A stretch of 64,000 nucleotides of DNA from Nitrospira sp. (GTDB lineage: Bacteria; Nitrospirota; Nitrospiria; Nitrospirales; Nitrospiraceae): contig JAFEBH010000022.1 in NCBI GenBank assembly GCA_018242765.1, positions 78,710 through 142,709 of the forward strand, written 5' to 3'. A model generated the notes under the pieces. The model saw nothing but the letters and a program-made list of their open reading frames with translations. It had not been told where the DNA came from and did no database searches. The position numbers and the translations under genes were made by a program. This document shows positions 17,407 to 26,000 of this stretch, piece after piece (the first letter of the stretch is position 1; the number at the start of each line of letters is the position of its first letter).

Positions 17407-19448
17407 GAGACCAGTCTGAGCACAAGACGGCGAGTACCGAGAAACCCCACATTCTCATCTATTGTCAGCACATCCTTGGGATGGGCCATCTCATCCGCAG
17501 CATGGCTATCGCACGCGCGCTTAGGAATTGCACCGTTGTGTTTGTAAACGGAGGCGAATCACTCTCCGGCGTGGAGGTGCCATCGTGGGTCACGATCGTC
17601 AACCTGCCCCCGATCACGTCAGATAGCGAATTCCAAGGACTGAACATTCATGGCAAGGACACCACCCTTGAGCAGATCCAACTGGCCAGAAAGCACATGT
17701 TGTTCGAGCTTTTCGGGCACTTTCGTCCCGACGTCGTGGTCATCGAACTCTTCCCATTCGGGAGAAAGCGGTTTGCCTTCGAATTACTGCCGTTGCTGGC
17801 GCACATCCGTCTCTCCTCCCCGTCTACCAAAGTTGTCTGTAGCCTGCGAGATATTCTCGTGACAAAACCGGATCAGGTTCGTCACGAAGGCTGGGTCGTG
17901 AGCCTGATGAATCGGTACTTCGATCTGCTCCTGATTCACTCGGACCCGACCTTTCAGACGTTGGATGAAACCTTTTCACGCTGCCAAGATCTCCGATGCG
18001 ATGTTCAGTACACGGGCTTTGTCGCCCAGGAATCCAATATGCCGATGGAAACAGTCCTGGCAGGAGAGAAACCGGTATCCAACGGCACTCCGCTGGTGCT
18101 TGCCAGTATCGGCGGAGGGCGCGTGGGCTACGAACTGCTCGACGGGAGTATTCGTGCCTCCGTTCTGCTGATTCGGAGAGTGCCCCATCGGATGCTGCTG
18201 TTCACGGGTCCCTATATGCCCGAGCACCAGTATGCGCAACTCCACGAGCTTGCAGCTCAGTACTCACACATCGGGGTCCGTCGCTTTACCTCATCCTTCG
18301 AATCACTCATGCAGCAGGCCGCCTTGTCCATCTCAATGGCGGGTTACAACACCTGCATGAATCTGCTGAATACCGGTACTCGCGCGCTCGTGTGGCCCTT
18401 TACCGGTCACAAGAATGATGAGCAAACCATTCGAGCACAGAAACTGGAACGACTTGGGCTCCTGACCCTGCTGAAGCCTACCGATCTCAGCCCAGCGAGG
18501 TTGGCAGAAAAGATTGTGGCATCCCTGAGTCGTTCTCAAATCCATGCTCCACATTCCATTAATACTAACGGTGGACGAGAGACAGCCATGGCGATTGAAC
18601 GACTGGCGTCACAGCCACACGGTCGGACTCTCAGTGCGAGCAGAGCCTCGACCTCGGCACCCATACATCAACCTGGCCAATGGCTCACCGAGCTCAAGCA
18701 CTTTCTCGATACAAAGGAGGCTGACGGCCGAGACCTCCACATTTTTCTTCGCGATGATGATGTCGACGAAGATGAAGACTCGCTTAAGCATCTGCTTGAT
18801 CTTGCACTGGCCCGAAGTGTGCCGATGAATCTAGAAATTATCCCTGGTCGTCTCACGCCGGCCTGCACGACCATTCTCAAGAACGCCCTTCGGGCCGACC
18901 ATGCTCTGTTGAGTCTGGACCAACATGGCTGGATGCACAGCAATCACGAGCCGGAGGGACGCAAATGTGAATTCGGCCCTTCCCGCTCGTTCACGCAGCA
19001 ACTGAACGACATCGCACAGGGGAAAGCCCTTCTTGAGGCCACATTTGAAGAGTTATTCTTCCCAGCCTTCACCCCGCCCTGGAATCGCTGCACCAAGGAC
19101 ACGCATCACGCTCTCGATGAACTCGGCTTTCATGTGTTGTCGAAGGATCTGGGAAAGAGCTGTGTCACCGAGTACCGGTTCTCAGAAATTTCCACGACGC
19201 TGGACCTCTACACCTGGAAAGAAGGGGCGCGTATGAAATCTCCGCATGAGATCGTACGTGAACTCATGACGCAGTGGGACAGGCTCCCCGTCGTAGGACT
19301 GCTGTTGCATCATAACGTCATGGCCCCGGACGCATTCAGTTTTCTTGATCAGATTCTCTGTGAGCTCATTCGCCGTTCCATCGTACGGTTCCATACGTTT
19401 CGCACCTTGCTGCCGCTCACACGAGAACCACAGGTGGTACCACGATGA
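17403..19448 (+). CDS. Glycosyltransferase-polysaccharide deacetylase fusion
   Basis: 681 residues from the ATG at 17403, which overlaps the previous stop. Residues about 15-400 are a COG4671-like GT-B transferase (ILGMGHLIRSMAIARAL; SIGGGRVGYELL; SMAGYNTCMNLL), related to the first gene of the cluster. After a Ser/Thr-rich linker (about 405-435), residues about 445-670 look like a polysaccharide-deacetylase (NodB-like) barrel: RDDDVDED for the Asp metal ligands, HGWMHSNH for the His pair, PAFTPPWNR, and a late LLHHNV. Both modules keep the key residues. The fusion suggests a sugar is transferred and then N-deacetylated by one polypeptide in the cytoplasm. Confidence 0.85.
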   Translation: MRDQSEHKTASTEKPHILIYCQHILGMGHLIRSMAIARALRNCTVVFVNGGESLSGVEVPSWVTIVNLPPITSDSEFQGLNIHGKDTTLEQIQLARKHMLFELFGHFRPDVVVIELFPFGRKRFAFELLPLLAHIRLSSPSTKVVCSLRDILVTKPDQVRHEGWVVSLMNRYFDLLLIHSDPTFQTLDETFSRCQDLRCDVQYTGFVAQESNMPMETVLAGEKPVSNGTPLVLASIGGGRVGYELLDGSIRASVLLIRRVPHRMLLFTGPYMPEHQYAQLHELAAQYSHIGVRRFTSSFESLMQQAALSISMAGYNTCMNLLNTGTRALVWPFTGHKNDEQTIRAQKLERLGLLTLLKPTDLSPARLAEKIVASLSRSQIHAPHSINTNGGRETAMAIERLASQPHGRTLSASRASTSAPIHQPGQWLTELKHFLDTKEADGRDLHIFLRDDDVDEDEDSLKHLLDLALARSVPMNLEIIPGRLTPACTTILKNALRADHALLSLDQHGWMHSNHEPEGRKCEFGPSRSFTQQLNDIAQGKALLEATFEELFFPAFTPPWNRCTKDTHHALDELGFHVLSKDLGKSCVTEYRFSEISTTLDLYTWKEGARMKSPHEIVRELMTQWDRLPVVGLLLHHNVMAPDAFSFLDQILCELIRRSIVRFHTFRTLLPLTREPQVVPR

Positions 19449-21277
19449 GACAGACGGATATCGCTCGTCGAGGGTACGCTCGATTCCGAGCCATCATCGT
19501 CTCGCACTTACGCTCGGCCAAGCGCCATCTGGCCCTGGCCGCCGGCTGTCTGCTGGGTGTCACCCTCATGCAGCTTGTGGCGCCATGGCCGCTCAAATTC
19601 ATTTTTGACTACATCCTGCTCCAGAAACCGATCCCTTCCTCATTGGCATTTCTTGAGAGACTCTCCCAATCATGGCCATTGTCTCTGTTGGCCGGCCTGG
19701 CTGCATCGATCGCCGTGATCGCATCCATGAACGGTGCCTTGTCCTATGCCCAATCATTTGTCACGAGCAAAATCGGCCATCGCTTGGTGTTTGCGATCCG
19801 ACGACACCTTTTTGCTCACGTCCAAGGGCTCTCGCTGTCCTTCCATTCGCAAACCCGTTCCGGCGAACTGCTCACGAAACTCGCTGGTGATACCCAAACC
19901 CTGAAGAATGCCTTCACGGACATTCCGTTAACCGTGTCCGGCCACCTCCTCACATTCGTCGGCATGTTTACGGTCATGTTTGCCGTCAATTGGGAACTGA
20001 GCCTGATCATCTTGGCCACGATGCCGATTCTCGTGAGCGCTCTTTTCATCTTAAATCGTAAAATTCTGGCGACGACACGCGATCAGCGTGAGCGAGACAG
20101 TCATATGGCCTCGCGACTGAATGAGCTGCTGTCGTCTATCTCGGTCGTGCAGACCTTCGGGCGAGAACGGGTCGAGCAAGATCGGTTCGACCAGGAAAGT
20201 GCCAAACACCTTCACACCGGGCTTCGAACGGCCAGAACCACCGCGGCAGTCACGCGAGTCGTCTCCATCATCGGTGCCGTCAGTACGGCCGCCACCGTGT
20301 TTTTGGGGGCATGGCAAGTCCTCAAGGCGCGCATGACCCCAGGAGATCTTTTGATCTTCGTCAGCTATATGAAGAATCTCTACAGTCCCATCAAGGACCT
20401 GTCCAAGTTGTCGACTCAATTTTCCCAGGCCATGGTCAGCGTCCGGCGCATTGCCGATTTGCTCGGTAATGAACCCGACATTCAGGACCGCCCAGACGCC
20501 ATCAAGGTAAATCATCTGATCGGCGACATCCGTTTGGAACATGTCTCATTCAGCTATCTCGAAGGATGTCCCGTGCTCCATGACCTCTCCCTCCAGATTG
20601 CGCCCGGTCAGCGAGTGGCGCTGGTCGGTCCATCTGGAGCCGGAAAATCGACGGTCCTTAACCTGTTGCTCCGACTCTATCAACCGTCGGAAGGCACGAT
20701 CGCTCTCGATCGGAGGAACCTTGCCGACTACGAGCGCGAATCGCTCCGTCACAACATCGGCGTGGTGCTCCAGGACACTCTGTTGTTCAGAGCCAGCATC
20801 GCGGAGAACATTGCGTACGGCATCGAGCAGGCGGCTCGCGAGCAGATTATCGAAGCGGCCAGGGAGGCAAATGCCCACGAGTTCATCGTGGCCCTGCCGG
20901 ACGGATACGACACTGTCATTGGAGAACGCGGCAGCACCTTGTCCGGTGGCCAACGGCAGCGGATCTGCCTTGCACGAGCACTCGTCAAACAACCGTCCAT
21001 TCTCATGCTGGATGAACCCACCGCGTCGCTGGATCATCGATCGGCCACCTATATTCGTGAAGCCATCACACGCATCCAAGCAGATCGGACCACGATCGTC
21101 ATTACCCATCACTTGGTTGGAATGGACTTGTTCGATCGCATTTTCGTTTTAGACCAAGGCCGCTTGGTCGAACAGGGCACACACCGCCAGTTGCTGGATC
21201 AGCATGGGCTCTACGCCGGCCTCTACGCGCAACAATCGGATGTCTACGTCCGTCCTCAATCCGGCCATCTGACGTAG
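19445..21277 (+). CDS. ABC exporter, MsbA-like half transporter (TMD-NBD)
   Basis: 610 residues. Six transmembrane helices (about 30-320) are followed by an ATPase domain (about 350-600) with Walker A GPSGAGKST, Q-loop VVLQDTLLF, signature LSGGQRQR, Walker B ILMLDEPTASLD and switch His ITHHL. The start ATG overlaps the previous stop by four bases (ATGA). The homodimer would flip a lipid-linked glycan or export a glycan or peptide. Given its place between sugar-building enzymes and an outer-membrane porin, it is the inner-membrane export step of this cluster; that role is inference. Confidence 0.93.
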   Translation: MRQTDIARRGYARFRAIIVSHLRSAKRHLALAAGCLLGVTLMQLVAPWPLKFIFDYILLQKPIPSSLAFLERLSQSWPLSLLAGLAASIAVIASMNGALSYAQSFVTSKIGHRLVFAIRRHLFAHVQGLSLSFHSQTRSGELLTKLAGDTQTLKNAFTDIPLTVSGHLLTFVGMFTVMFAVNWELSLIILATMPILVSALFILNRKILATTRDQRERDSHMASRLNELLSSISVVQTFGRERVEQDRFDQESAKHLHTGLRTARTTAAVTRVVSIIGAVSTAATVFLGAWQVLKARMTPGDLLIFVSYMKNLYSPIKDLSKLSTQFSQAMVSVRRIADLLGNEPDIQDRPDAIKVNHLIGDIRLEHVSFSYLEGCPVLHDLSLQIAPGQRVALVGPSGAGKSTVLNLLLRLYQPSEGTIALDRRNLADYERESLRHNIGVVLQDTLLFRASIAENIAYGIEQAAREQIIEAAREANAHEFIVALPDGYDTVIGERGSTLSGGQRQRICLARALVKQPSILMLDEPTASLDHRSATYIREAITRIQADRTTIVITHHLVGMDLFDRIFVLDQGRLVEQGTHRQLLDQHGLYAGLYAQQSDVYVRPQSGHLT

Positions 21278-21344
21278 CCCAACATATTTTTCGATGCTGT
21301 ACACCAACAAGGTAACGCCAGCGCGGCCTTTTCGTCTAACACCC

Positions 21345-22775
21345 ATGAACCGCGGGCTTCCCATACGACGGATCCTCATAGCGGCAACCTGTACGTTATC
21401 GCTGACCACCGTCGCCTATGCGGCAGAGGAAACCGCGGATAGAACACTACAATCTTCAACACCGTCGTCAAACGAGCCTTCGGCAACCAATGGTCCAATT
21501 CTTCCGACGTACAGTCACACAAACGGTCAGACGACCGGTCCACTCGTGGAGCCCTTTGATCCGAACGCGCCACCAAGAGCCACGATCCCCATCGGCCCCA
21601 ATCTGTTTGTCGGCGGTTATGTGTCACTCGAGGGAGAATCCAATCGCAACTACCGACTCTCGTCCAATCTGGGCGAAGCCGACAGCATCCTGACACCGAT
21701 CCTCGCCCCTGCATTCGCCTATGAGCCGAATCAATATCTTCAAATTTATGTGAATCCGATCCTCGAACTACCGGTCGCCGTAGAGGAGGTCGAGGAGACG
21801 ACACAGACAAAAGAGTTGAATCTCAACTTAGCCTTCCTCACGGTCAAAAACATTGTCCCAGGCACACGATTCCAAATCGGACGACAGCGTTTTATCGACT
21901 CCAGACGCTGGCTGTTCAACGAAAATATGGACGCGATCAGGCTGGGTTATCAGCATGAACAATTTTCGCTGGAGCTGTCGGTCAGCCAACTGAACCTCGT
22001 GCAGCGGAATCTCCTAAGACGGGAAGCGGAAGAGGACGAGGAAGGGTTCGTCAATTATTACGCCTATGCCAACTACAAGTTCGGCAAAAAAAACCATATC
22101 GGACTCTTTGCACTCTATCAGGATCAGCAACGGCTCGGTACGGCCCAACCTCTCTATGTTGGGCTCCAGTCCGGTGGGAGACTGTTAGGCGACTTGAAGT
22201 ACTGGCTCCAAACAGCCATCGTGCGTGGGTCCAGCGGCGGGAACAGTATTCGAGGAGAGGCGATCGACGTCGGACTGACACAGGTTTTCAACGGATCTTG
22301 GGAGCCGTCTCTTACTGTCGGTTATGCCTATGGGACCGGTGACAACAACCCTGATGACAAAGTCGATACATCATTTCGGCAAACCGGGTTTCAGGGCAAT
22401 TCCGATAAATTCAACGGCGTCGCTCGGTTCAAGTACTATGGTGAAGTACTCGACCCACGACTGACCAACCTCATGGTCTTTACCGGCGGCGTAGGGATCA
22501 AACCGTTCGCTAAGACTTCCTTTGACCTGGTGTACCATTATTACATGCAAGACCATGAGTCGGAGCGGATTCGTGGCTCCGATCTTTCAACCGATCCAAC
22601 CGGACTCAGCAAACATATCGGCAGTGAAGTCGATCTTGTGGTGGGCTATCAAGGCATACCTCACCTACAAACCAAGTTTGTCCTCGGATATTTCTTTCCT
22701 GGAAAGGCCTTTACTCAATCGTGGCACGACGGGGCCATGCTCGCCACCATCCTCTTACGATACAACTTCTACTGA
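21345..22775 (+). CDS. AlgE-like outer-membrane porin (alginate export family)
   Basis: 476 residues from the ATG at 21345, which directly begins a signal peptide (cleavage near AYAAE, about residue 28); the frame is open from 21294. The mature chain has a low-complexity Ser/Thr/Pro segment and then a beta barrel with the alginate-export family pattern: GGYVSLEGE, FQIGRQRFID, VGYAYGTGDNN and a final Tyr in LLRYNFY. This is the probable outer-membrane exit for the cluster product. Pairing with a heparinase/alginate-lyase-like enzyme points to an acidic or amino-sugar polymer. The polymer itself cannot be read from the sequence. Confidence 0.87.
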   Translation: MNRGLPIRRILIAATCTLSLTTVAYAAEETADRTLQSSTPSSNEPSATNGPILPTYSHTNGQTTGPLVEPFDPNAPPRATIPIGPNLFVGGYVSLEGESNRNYRLSSNLGEADSILTPILAPAFAYEPNQYLQIYVNPILELPVAVEEVEETTQTKELNLNLAFLTVKNIVPGTRFQIGRQRFIDSRRWLFNENMDAIRLGYQHEQFSLELSVSQLNLVQRNLLRREAEEDEEGFVNYYAYANYKFGKKNHIGLFALYQDQQRLGTAQPLYVGLQSGGRLLGDLKYWLQTAIVRGSSGGNSIRGEAIDVGLTQVFNGSWEPSLTVGYAYGTGDNNPDDKVDTSFRQTGFQGNSDKFNGVARFKYYGEVLDPRLTNLMVFTGGVGIKPFAKTSFDLVYHYYMQDHESERIRGSDLSTDPTGLSKHIGSEVDLVVGYQGIPHLQTKFVLGYFFPGKAFTQSWHDGAMLATILLRYNFY

Positions 22776-22820
22776 CCCTAGGTGTACGGCAGAAGTCATC
22801 CCGCATCGTTCTCACCTGGT

Positions 22821-23375
22821 TCAAAATCCAATGGCGAATCCACCGCCTCCACCAAGACCGATTCCAGTCCCACCCCCAAGCCCAATTGAGAATCTGGGCC
22901 GTGGTTGGATGTTGTCATACGATTGAGCGGGCCAGGAATGGAGGTGCTTAATGATCACAACCGGGTACCGATATTCCACGTCGTCGAGGTAGTCAATCTT
23001 GGCTCCGAACACTTCTCCGACAACGGTCATCGCCGATCCCTCGACAATCGTCGCTGGGTCGAGAAACTCTTGCTGGAGCGCCAGAAATCGCCCCTGCGAT
23101 TGTTGGCGGTCGAGAATCGGTCTCTCTCTTTTGTCGAGCGGCACCTGCAACAGTTCGATCTGCGTGCCTTCCTTGAGCCGCTTCGCCTTGAGGACCACTC
23201 CACCGAGGACCACGATCTTTCCCTGGTACGACTCCGAAGCACTCGCCAGCTGGCGAAAGCCAACGGCTCGGTCAACGAGAGGCTCGAGCGCTTCTGGGAT
23301 AATCCCCGGTGACGAACAGGCTGTAGCCAGGATAAACACCCCCACCCACGATGACTTGAAAGAGGCAAGACGCAT
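22821..23375 (-). CDS. Slp-family outer-membrane lipoprotein
   Basis: 184 residues from the ATG at 23375 (a GTG two codons earlier is also possible). A lipoprotein signal ends at ATAC (about residue 20). The mature domain has the Slp-family pattern: YQGKIVVLGGVVL, TQIELLQVPLD and GRFLALQQEFLDP, then VTVVGEV-like strands. The tail is a Gly-rich segment (SIGLGGGTGIGLGGGGGFA) that is unusual for Slp. Slp proteins are starvation- or stress-linked outer-membrane lipoproteins in enterobacteria. It converges on the AlgE-like gene, from which it is separated by 45 bases. Confidence 0.88.
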   Translation of the reverse strand: MRLASFKSSWVGVFILATACSSPGIIPEALEPLVDRAVGFRQLASASESYQGKIVVLGGVVLKAKRLKEGTQIELLQVPLDKRERPILDRQQSQGRFLALQQEFLDPATIVEGSAMTVVGEVFGAKIDYLDDVEYRYPVVIIKHLHSWPAQSYDNIQPRPRFSIGLGGGTGIGLGGGGGFAIGF

Positions 23376-23533
23376 AGGCACACTATAGCGCGAAGGTGCG
23401 GTGGTTTCTACTTGGCATCGTGTGCAATTAGGGGTTTTCTCCCCATACGTTCTTCAGTTATGATGCAGGACCGAGCCATGATAGTAAGAAACCGACTGGC
23501 TCGCCAATGCACGATCCCCGTAGAGAGGTGAAG

Positions 23534-24190
23534 ATGTTCAGATTCCTCCTGGCCGCCCTATTGTCGTTTCTACCGTTGAGTCTCTCCTCCTGTGATAAAG
23601 CCTACATGGCCACCATGGAGAAAATGGGGTATGCCAAGCGCGATATCCTGAGCAGCCGTGTCAAATCGGCGCGAGATGCGCAGGAAGACGCCAAGCAAGA
23701 AATTCAAACCACACTCGAGCAATTCGGCAAGGTCGTCGCTTATGAAGGCGGTGATCTCGAAGCCACCTATAAGAAGCTGAACGGAGAACTCGAGAACAGC
23801 GAAGACAGTGCCAAGGCCGTCCGGAAAAAGATCTCCGACGTCGAAAGTGTGGCGGACGCCCTCTTCTCGGAATGGGAACAAGAACTCGGTCAATACTCCA
23901 ACGCCGACCTGCGCCGGAAGAGCCAAGCCAAGCTCACCCAGACTAAAAGCCGCTACCGTGACATGCTCGCGGCCATGAAACGGGCGGAGCAGCGCATTGA
24001 ACCGGTCCTCAAACCGCTGCGCGATCAGGTTCTCTATCTGAAACACAATCTGAATGCGCGGGCACTCTCCGCCATCAAAGGTGAACTCGTGAAAGTGGAT
24101 GCGCAGGTCGATCAGCTGGTGAAAGATATGAACCGTTCCATCGCCGAAGCCGACAAGTTCATTCAGACGATGGAGAAGGAGGCAGACTGA
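23534..24190 (+). CDS. DUF2959-family lipoprotein
   Basis: 218 residues from the ATG at 23534, preceded by AGAGAGGTG; the frame is open 27 bases further up. The signal ends in SLSSC (about residue 20), giving a lipid anchor. The mature protein is almost entirely helical and charged, with KMGYAKRDIL, KDAQ/E-rich heptads and a C-terminal coiled coil, matching DUF2959. Function is unknown; the family occurs in many Gram-negatives. It appears to start its own operon, with the zinc metallopeptidase gene 35 bases downstream. Confidence 0.85.
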   Translation: MFRFLLAALLSFLPLSLSSCDKAYMATMEKMGYAKRDILSSRVKSARDAQEDAKQEIQTTLEQFGKVVAYEGGDLEATYKKLNGELENSEDSAKAVRKKISDVESVADALFSEWEQELGQYSNADLRRKSQAKLTQTKSRYRDMLAAMKRAEQRIEPVLKPLRDQVLYLKHNLNARALSAIKGELVKVDAQVDQLVKDMNRSIAEADKFIQTMEKEAD

Positions 24191-24225
24191 TTGTGCCAGA
24201 CTCGAGAAGGTTCTGAGGATTCTAT

Positions 24226-25098
24226 ATGAGGATCGACGACCAACGCGAAAGCGACAACATTGAAGATCGTCGCGGGATGGGCCCTGCTCGTATCGGTGGA
24301 CGAGGAGGCTTCGGCATCGGCACGATTGTACTGGCCTTGGCCGTCAGCTATTTCACCGGTGTCAATCCGCTGACCGTCCTCAATCTCCTGACAGGCGTCC
24401 AGAGTGTGACCGAATCGATCTCGCCCTCGTCTCCATCACAACCAGGCGCGGTCGGTGCCCCGAAAGATGAACTGGGTCGGTTTGCGTCCATCGTCTTGGC
24501 CGATACCGAAACAACATGGCGAGAGCTTCTCGGGTCACGATATCAAGATCCGCGCATGGTGCTGTTTACCGGAGCGGTGCAATCAGCCTGTGGGACCACC
24601 TCCTCAGCGGTCGGTCCGTTTTACTGCCCCAACGACCGCCGGGTTTATCTCGACCTGGCGTTCTTCAATCAGCTGGCACATCAATTGGGAGCAACGGGGG
24701 ACTTTGCCCAAGCCTATGTGATCGCGCACGAAGTCGGCCATCATGTGCAAAATGTCCTGGGCGTCGCTGAAAAAGTGCATCGTCTCCAGCAGCGGGCCTC
24801 CGAAGCGGAGGGCAATGCCTTGTCGGTTCGCATGGAGCTCCAGGCCGACTGCTATGCCGGTGTGTGGGGTTACCATGCCAAACGTAACCGGAACCTGATC
24901 GAGCCGGGAGATTTTGAAGAAGGGCTCCGCGCAGCGGCAGCCATTGGCGATGACCGACTGCAGAAGATGTCGCGTGGCCACGTCCAGCCGGAAAGCTGGA
25001 CTCACGGCTCATCCGAACAACGGATGACCTGGCTGAAGCGTGGGCTGGAGTCCGGGGATCCGTCTGTCTGCAATACCTTTGAGAACCATCGTCTATGA
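24226..25098 (+). CDS. Neutral zinc metallopeptidase, YpfJ/KPN_00056-like
   Basis: 290 residues. An N-terminal RRGMGPARIGGRGGFGIG stretch and one membrane helix (about 30-55) are followed by a periplasmic protease domain. The zinc site HEVGHH is near residue 168, and the third-ligand region ELQADCYAGVW is near 205, as in the YpfJ family of predicted neutral zinc metallopeptidases. Substrates are unknown. It overlaps the next gene by four bases (ATGA), so the two are probably expressed together. Confidence 0.92.
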   Translation: MRIDDQRESDNIEDRRGMGPARIGGRGGFGIGTIVLALAVSYFTGVNPLTVLNLLTGVQSVTESISPSSPSQPGAVGAPKDELGRFASIVLADTETTWRELLGSRYQDPRMVLFTGAVQSACGTTSSAVGPFYCPNDRRVYLDLAFFNQLAHQLGATGDFAQAYVIAHEVGHHVQNVLGVAEKVHRLQQRASEAEGNALSVRMELQADCYAGVWGYHAKRNRNLIEPGDFEEGLRAAAAIGDDRLQKMSRGHVQPESWTHGSSEQRMTWLKRGLESGDPSVCNTFENHRL

Positions 25099-25541
25099 GC
25101 AACCCAGTTCCTGCGGCAAAAAGCAGCTTTCTTGCGAAAACACTCGGGCCCCTGCTGTCCGACCCACCCTGGGCCGCCAAATCGTTTATGGCCGCAAGCG
25201 CCACAACCGTCGCCGGATTCGGCGCATGGCTCAGCGATATGATGTCGCCGGCGCTCGCCCGCGGGGGCGCCAGTTTTCTCGGCGGATTCTTGCTCGGCTG
25301 GGCCTTTCGGAAAACCCTCAAGGTTGCGCTGTTGATTACCATCTCATTGGCGGCGCTCGTGGTCATTCTCAAAACCACCGGCTGGATTCACCTGGAATGG
25401 AACTTGATCCAGAGCGATGTAAATCGCACGCTCGACTGGGCCCGAGGCCAAGCTCAGAGCTTGAAGGAAGTGGCAGTCGGCTATCTCCCCTCAGCCGGTG
25501 CCGCCGGCGCCGGCGCCTTTTTTGGGGTTCGGGGGAAATAG
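25095..25541 (+). CDS. FUN14-like small membrane protein
   Basis: 148 residues with two or three hydrophobic helices (about 30-50, 58-75, 77-98). The GGFLLGWAFRKTLKVAL segment resembles the conserved core of FUN14-family proteins. No catalytic motif is visible. It is translationally coupled to the metallopeptidase, which may hint at a membrane scaffold or quality-control role; this is inference. Confidence 0.65.
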   Translation: MSNPVPAAKSSFLAKTLGPLLSDPPWAAKSFMAASATTVAGFGAWLSDMMSPALARGGASFLGGFLLGWAFRKTLKVALLITISLAALVVILKTTGWIHLEWNLIQSDVNRTLDWARGQAQSLKEVAVGYLPSAGAAGAGAFFGVRGK

Positions 25542-25591
25542 CGACATCCTCATACCCCATCCGTACATCCTGACAATGCACGAACTTTCCC

Positions 25592-25957
25592 TCAGTTCTT
25601 CCTCACCGATTTCACATCCAGCATTCCCAAATAGTGCCCCTCGATTGTGACCTGATCTCCGTCTTTAAGGAGGACAGGCCCCATCTGACAGAGCGCCGCA
25701 TAGCTGGCCTGAATCATCCCACTCCCATCATCAACCAAAAAATTCTGGACGCACTTCTCCAGTTTCGAGCTACTTCCAATGAAGTGCTGCATCTGATACC
25801 CACTGACCATCCCCGTGACTTGGACGACTTTCATCTTGTACGCTTCGGGGTACGCCTGCAGGGAGTTGATCGAGACCGGATCTGCAGCCCACGCAACGGG
25901 GACCAACCACACAAGGCTGATGAGTGTCAATTCTACCAAGCGTAGAATCCTGTTCAT
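25592..25957 (-). CDS. Exported small OB-fold-like protein of unknown function
   Basis: 121 residues from the ATG at 25957; AGGAGG sits 6 bases upstream, which decides this start over the ATG at 25975. A signal peptide is cleaved after AWA (about residue 24). The mature part (MKVVQVTGMVSGYQ, then FLVDDGSGMIQASY, then GDQVTIEGHY) has the strand pattern of a small OB-fold, like the tRNA_anti/NirD-type beta barrels used in periplasmic binding proteins. It has two Cys that could form a disulfide. It is 43 bases downstream of the Lon-type protease gene and may share its transcript. Confidence 0.7.
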   Translation of the reverse strand: MNRILRLVELTLISLVWLVPVAWAADPVSINSLQAYPEAYKMKVVQVTGMVSGYQMQHFIGSSSKLEKCVQNFLVDDGSGMIQASYAALCQMGPVLLKDGDQVTIEGHYLGMLDVKSVRKN

Positions 25958-26000
25958 GACGACCCTCCTCTTCATGGAACATGATGCGTGGGGAACACAG

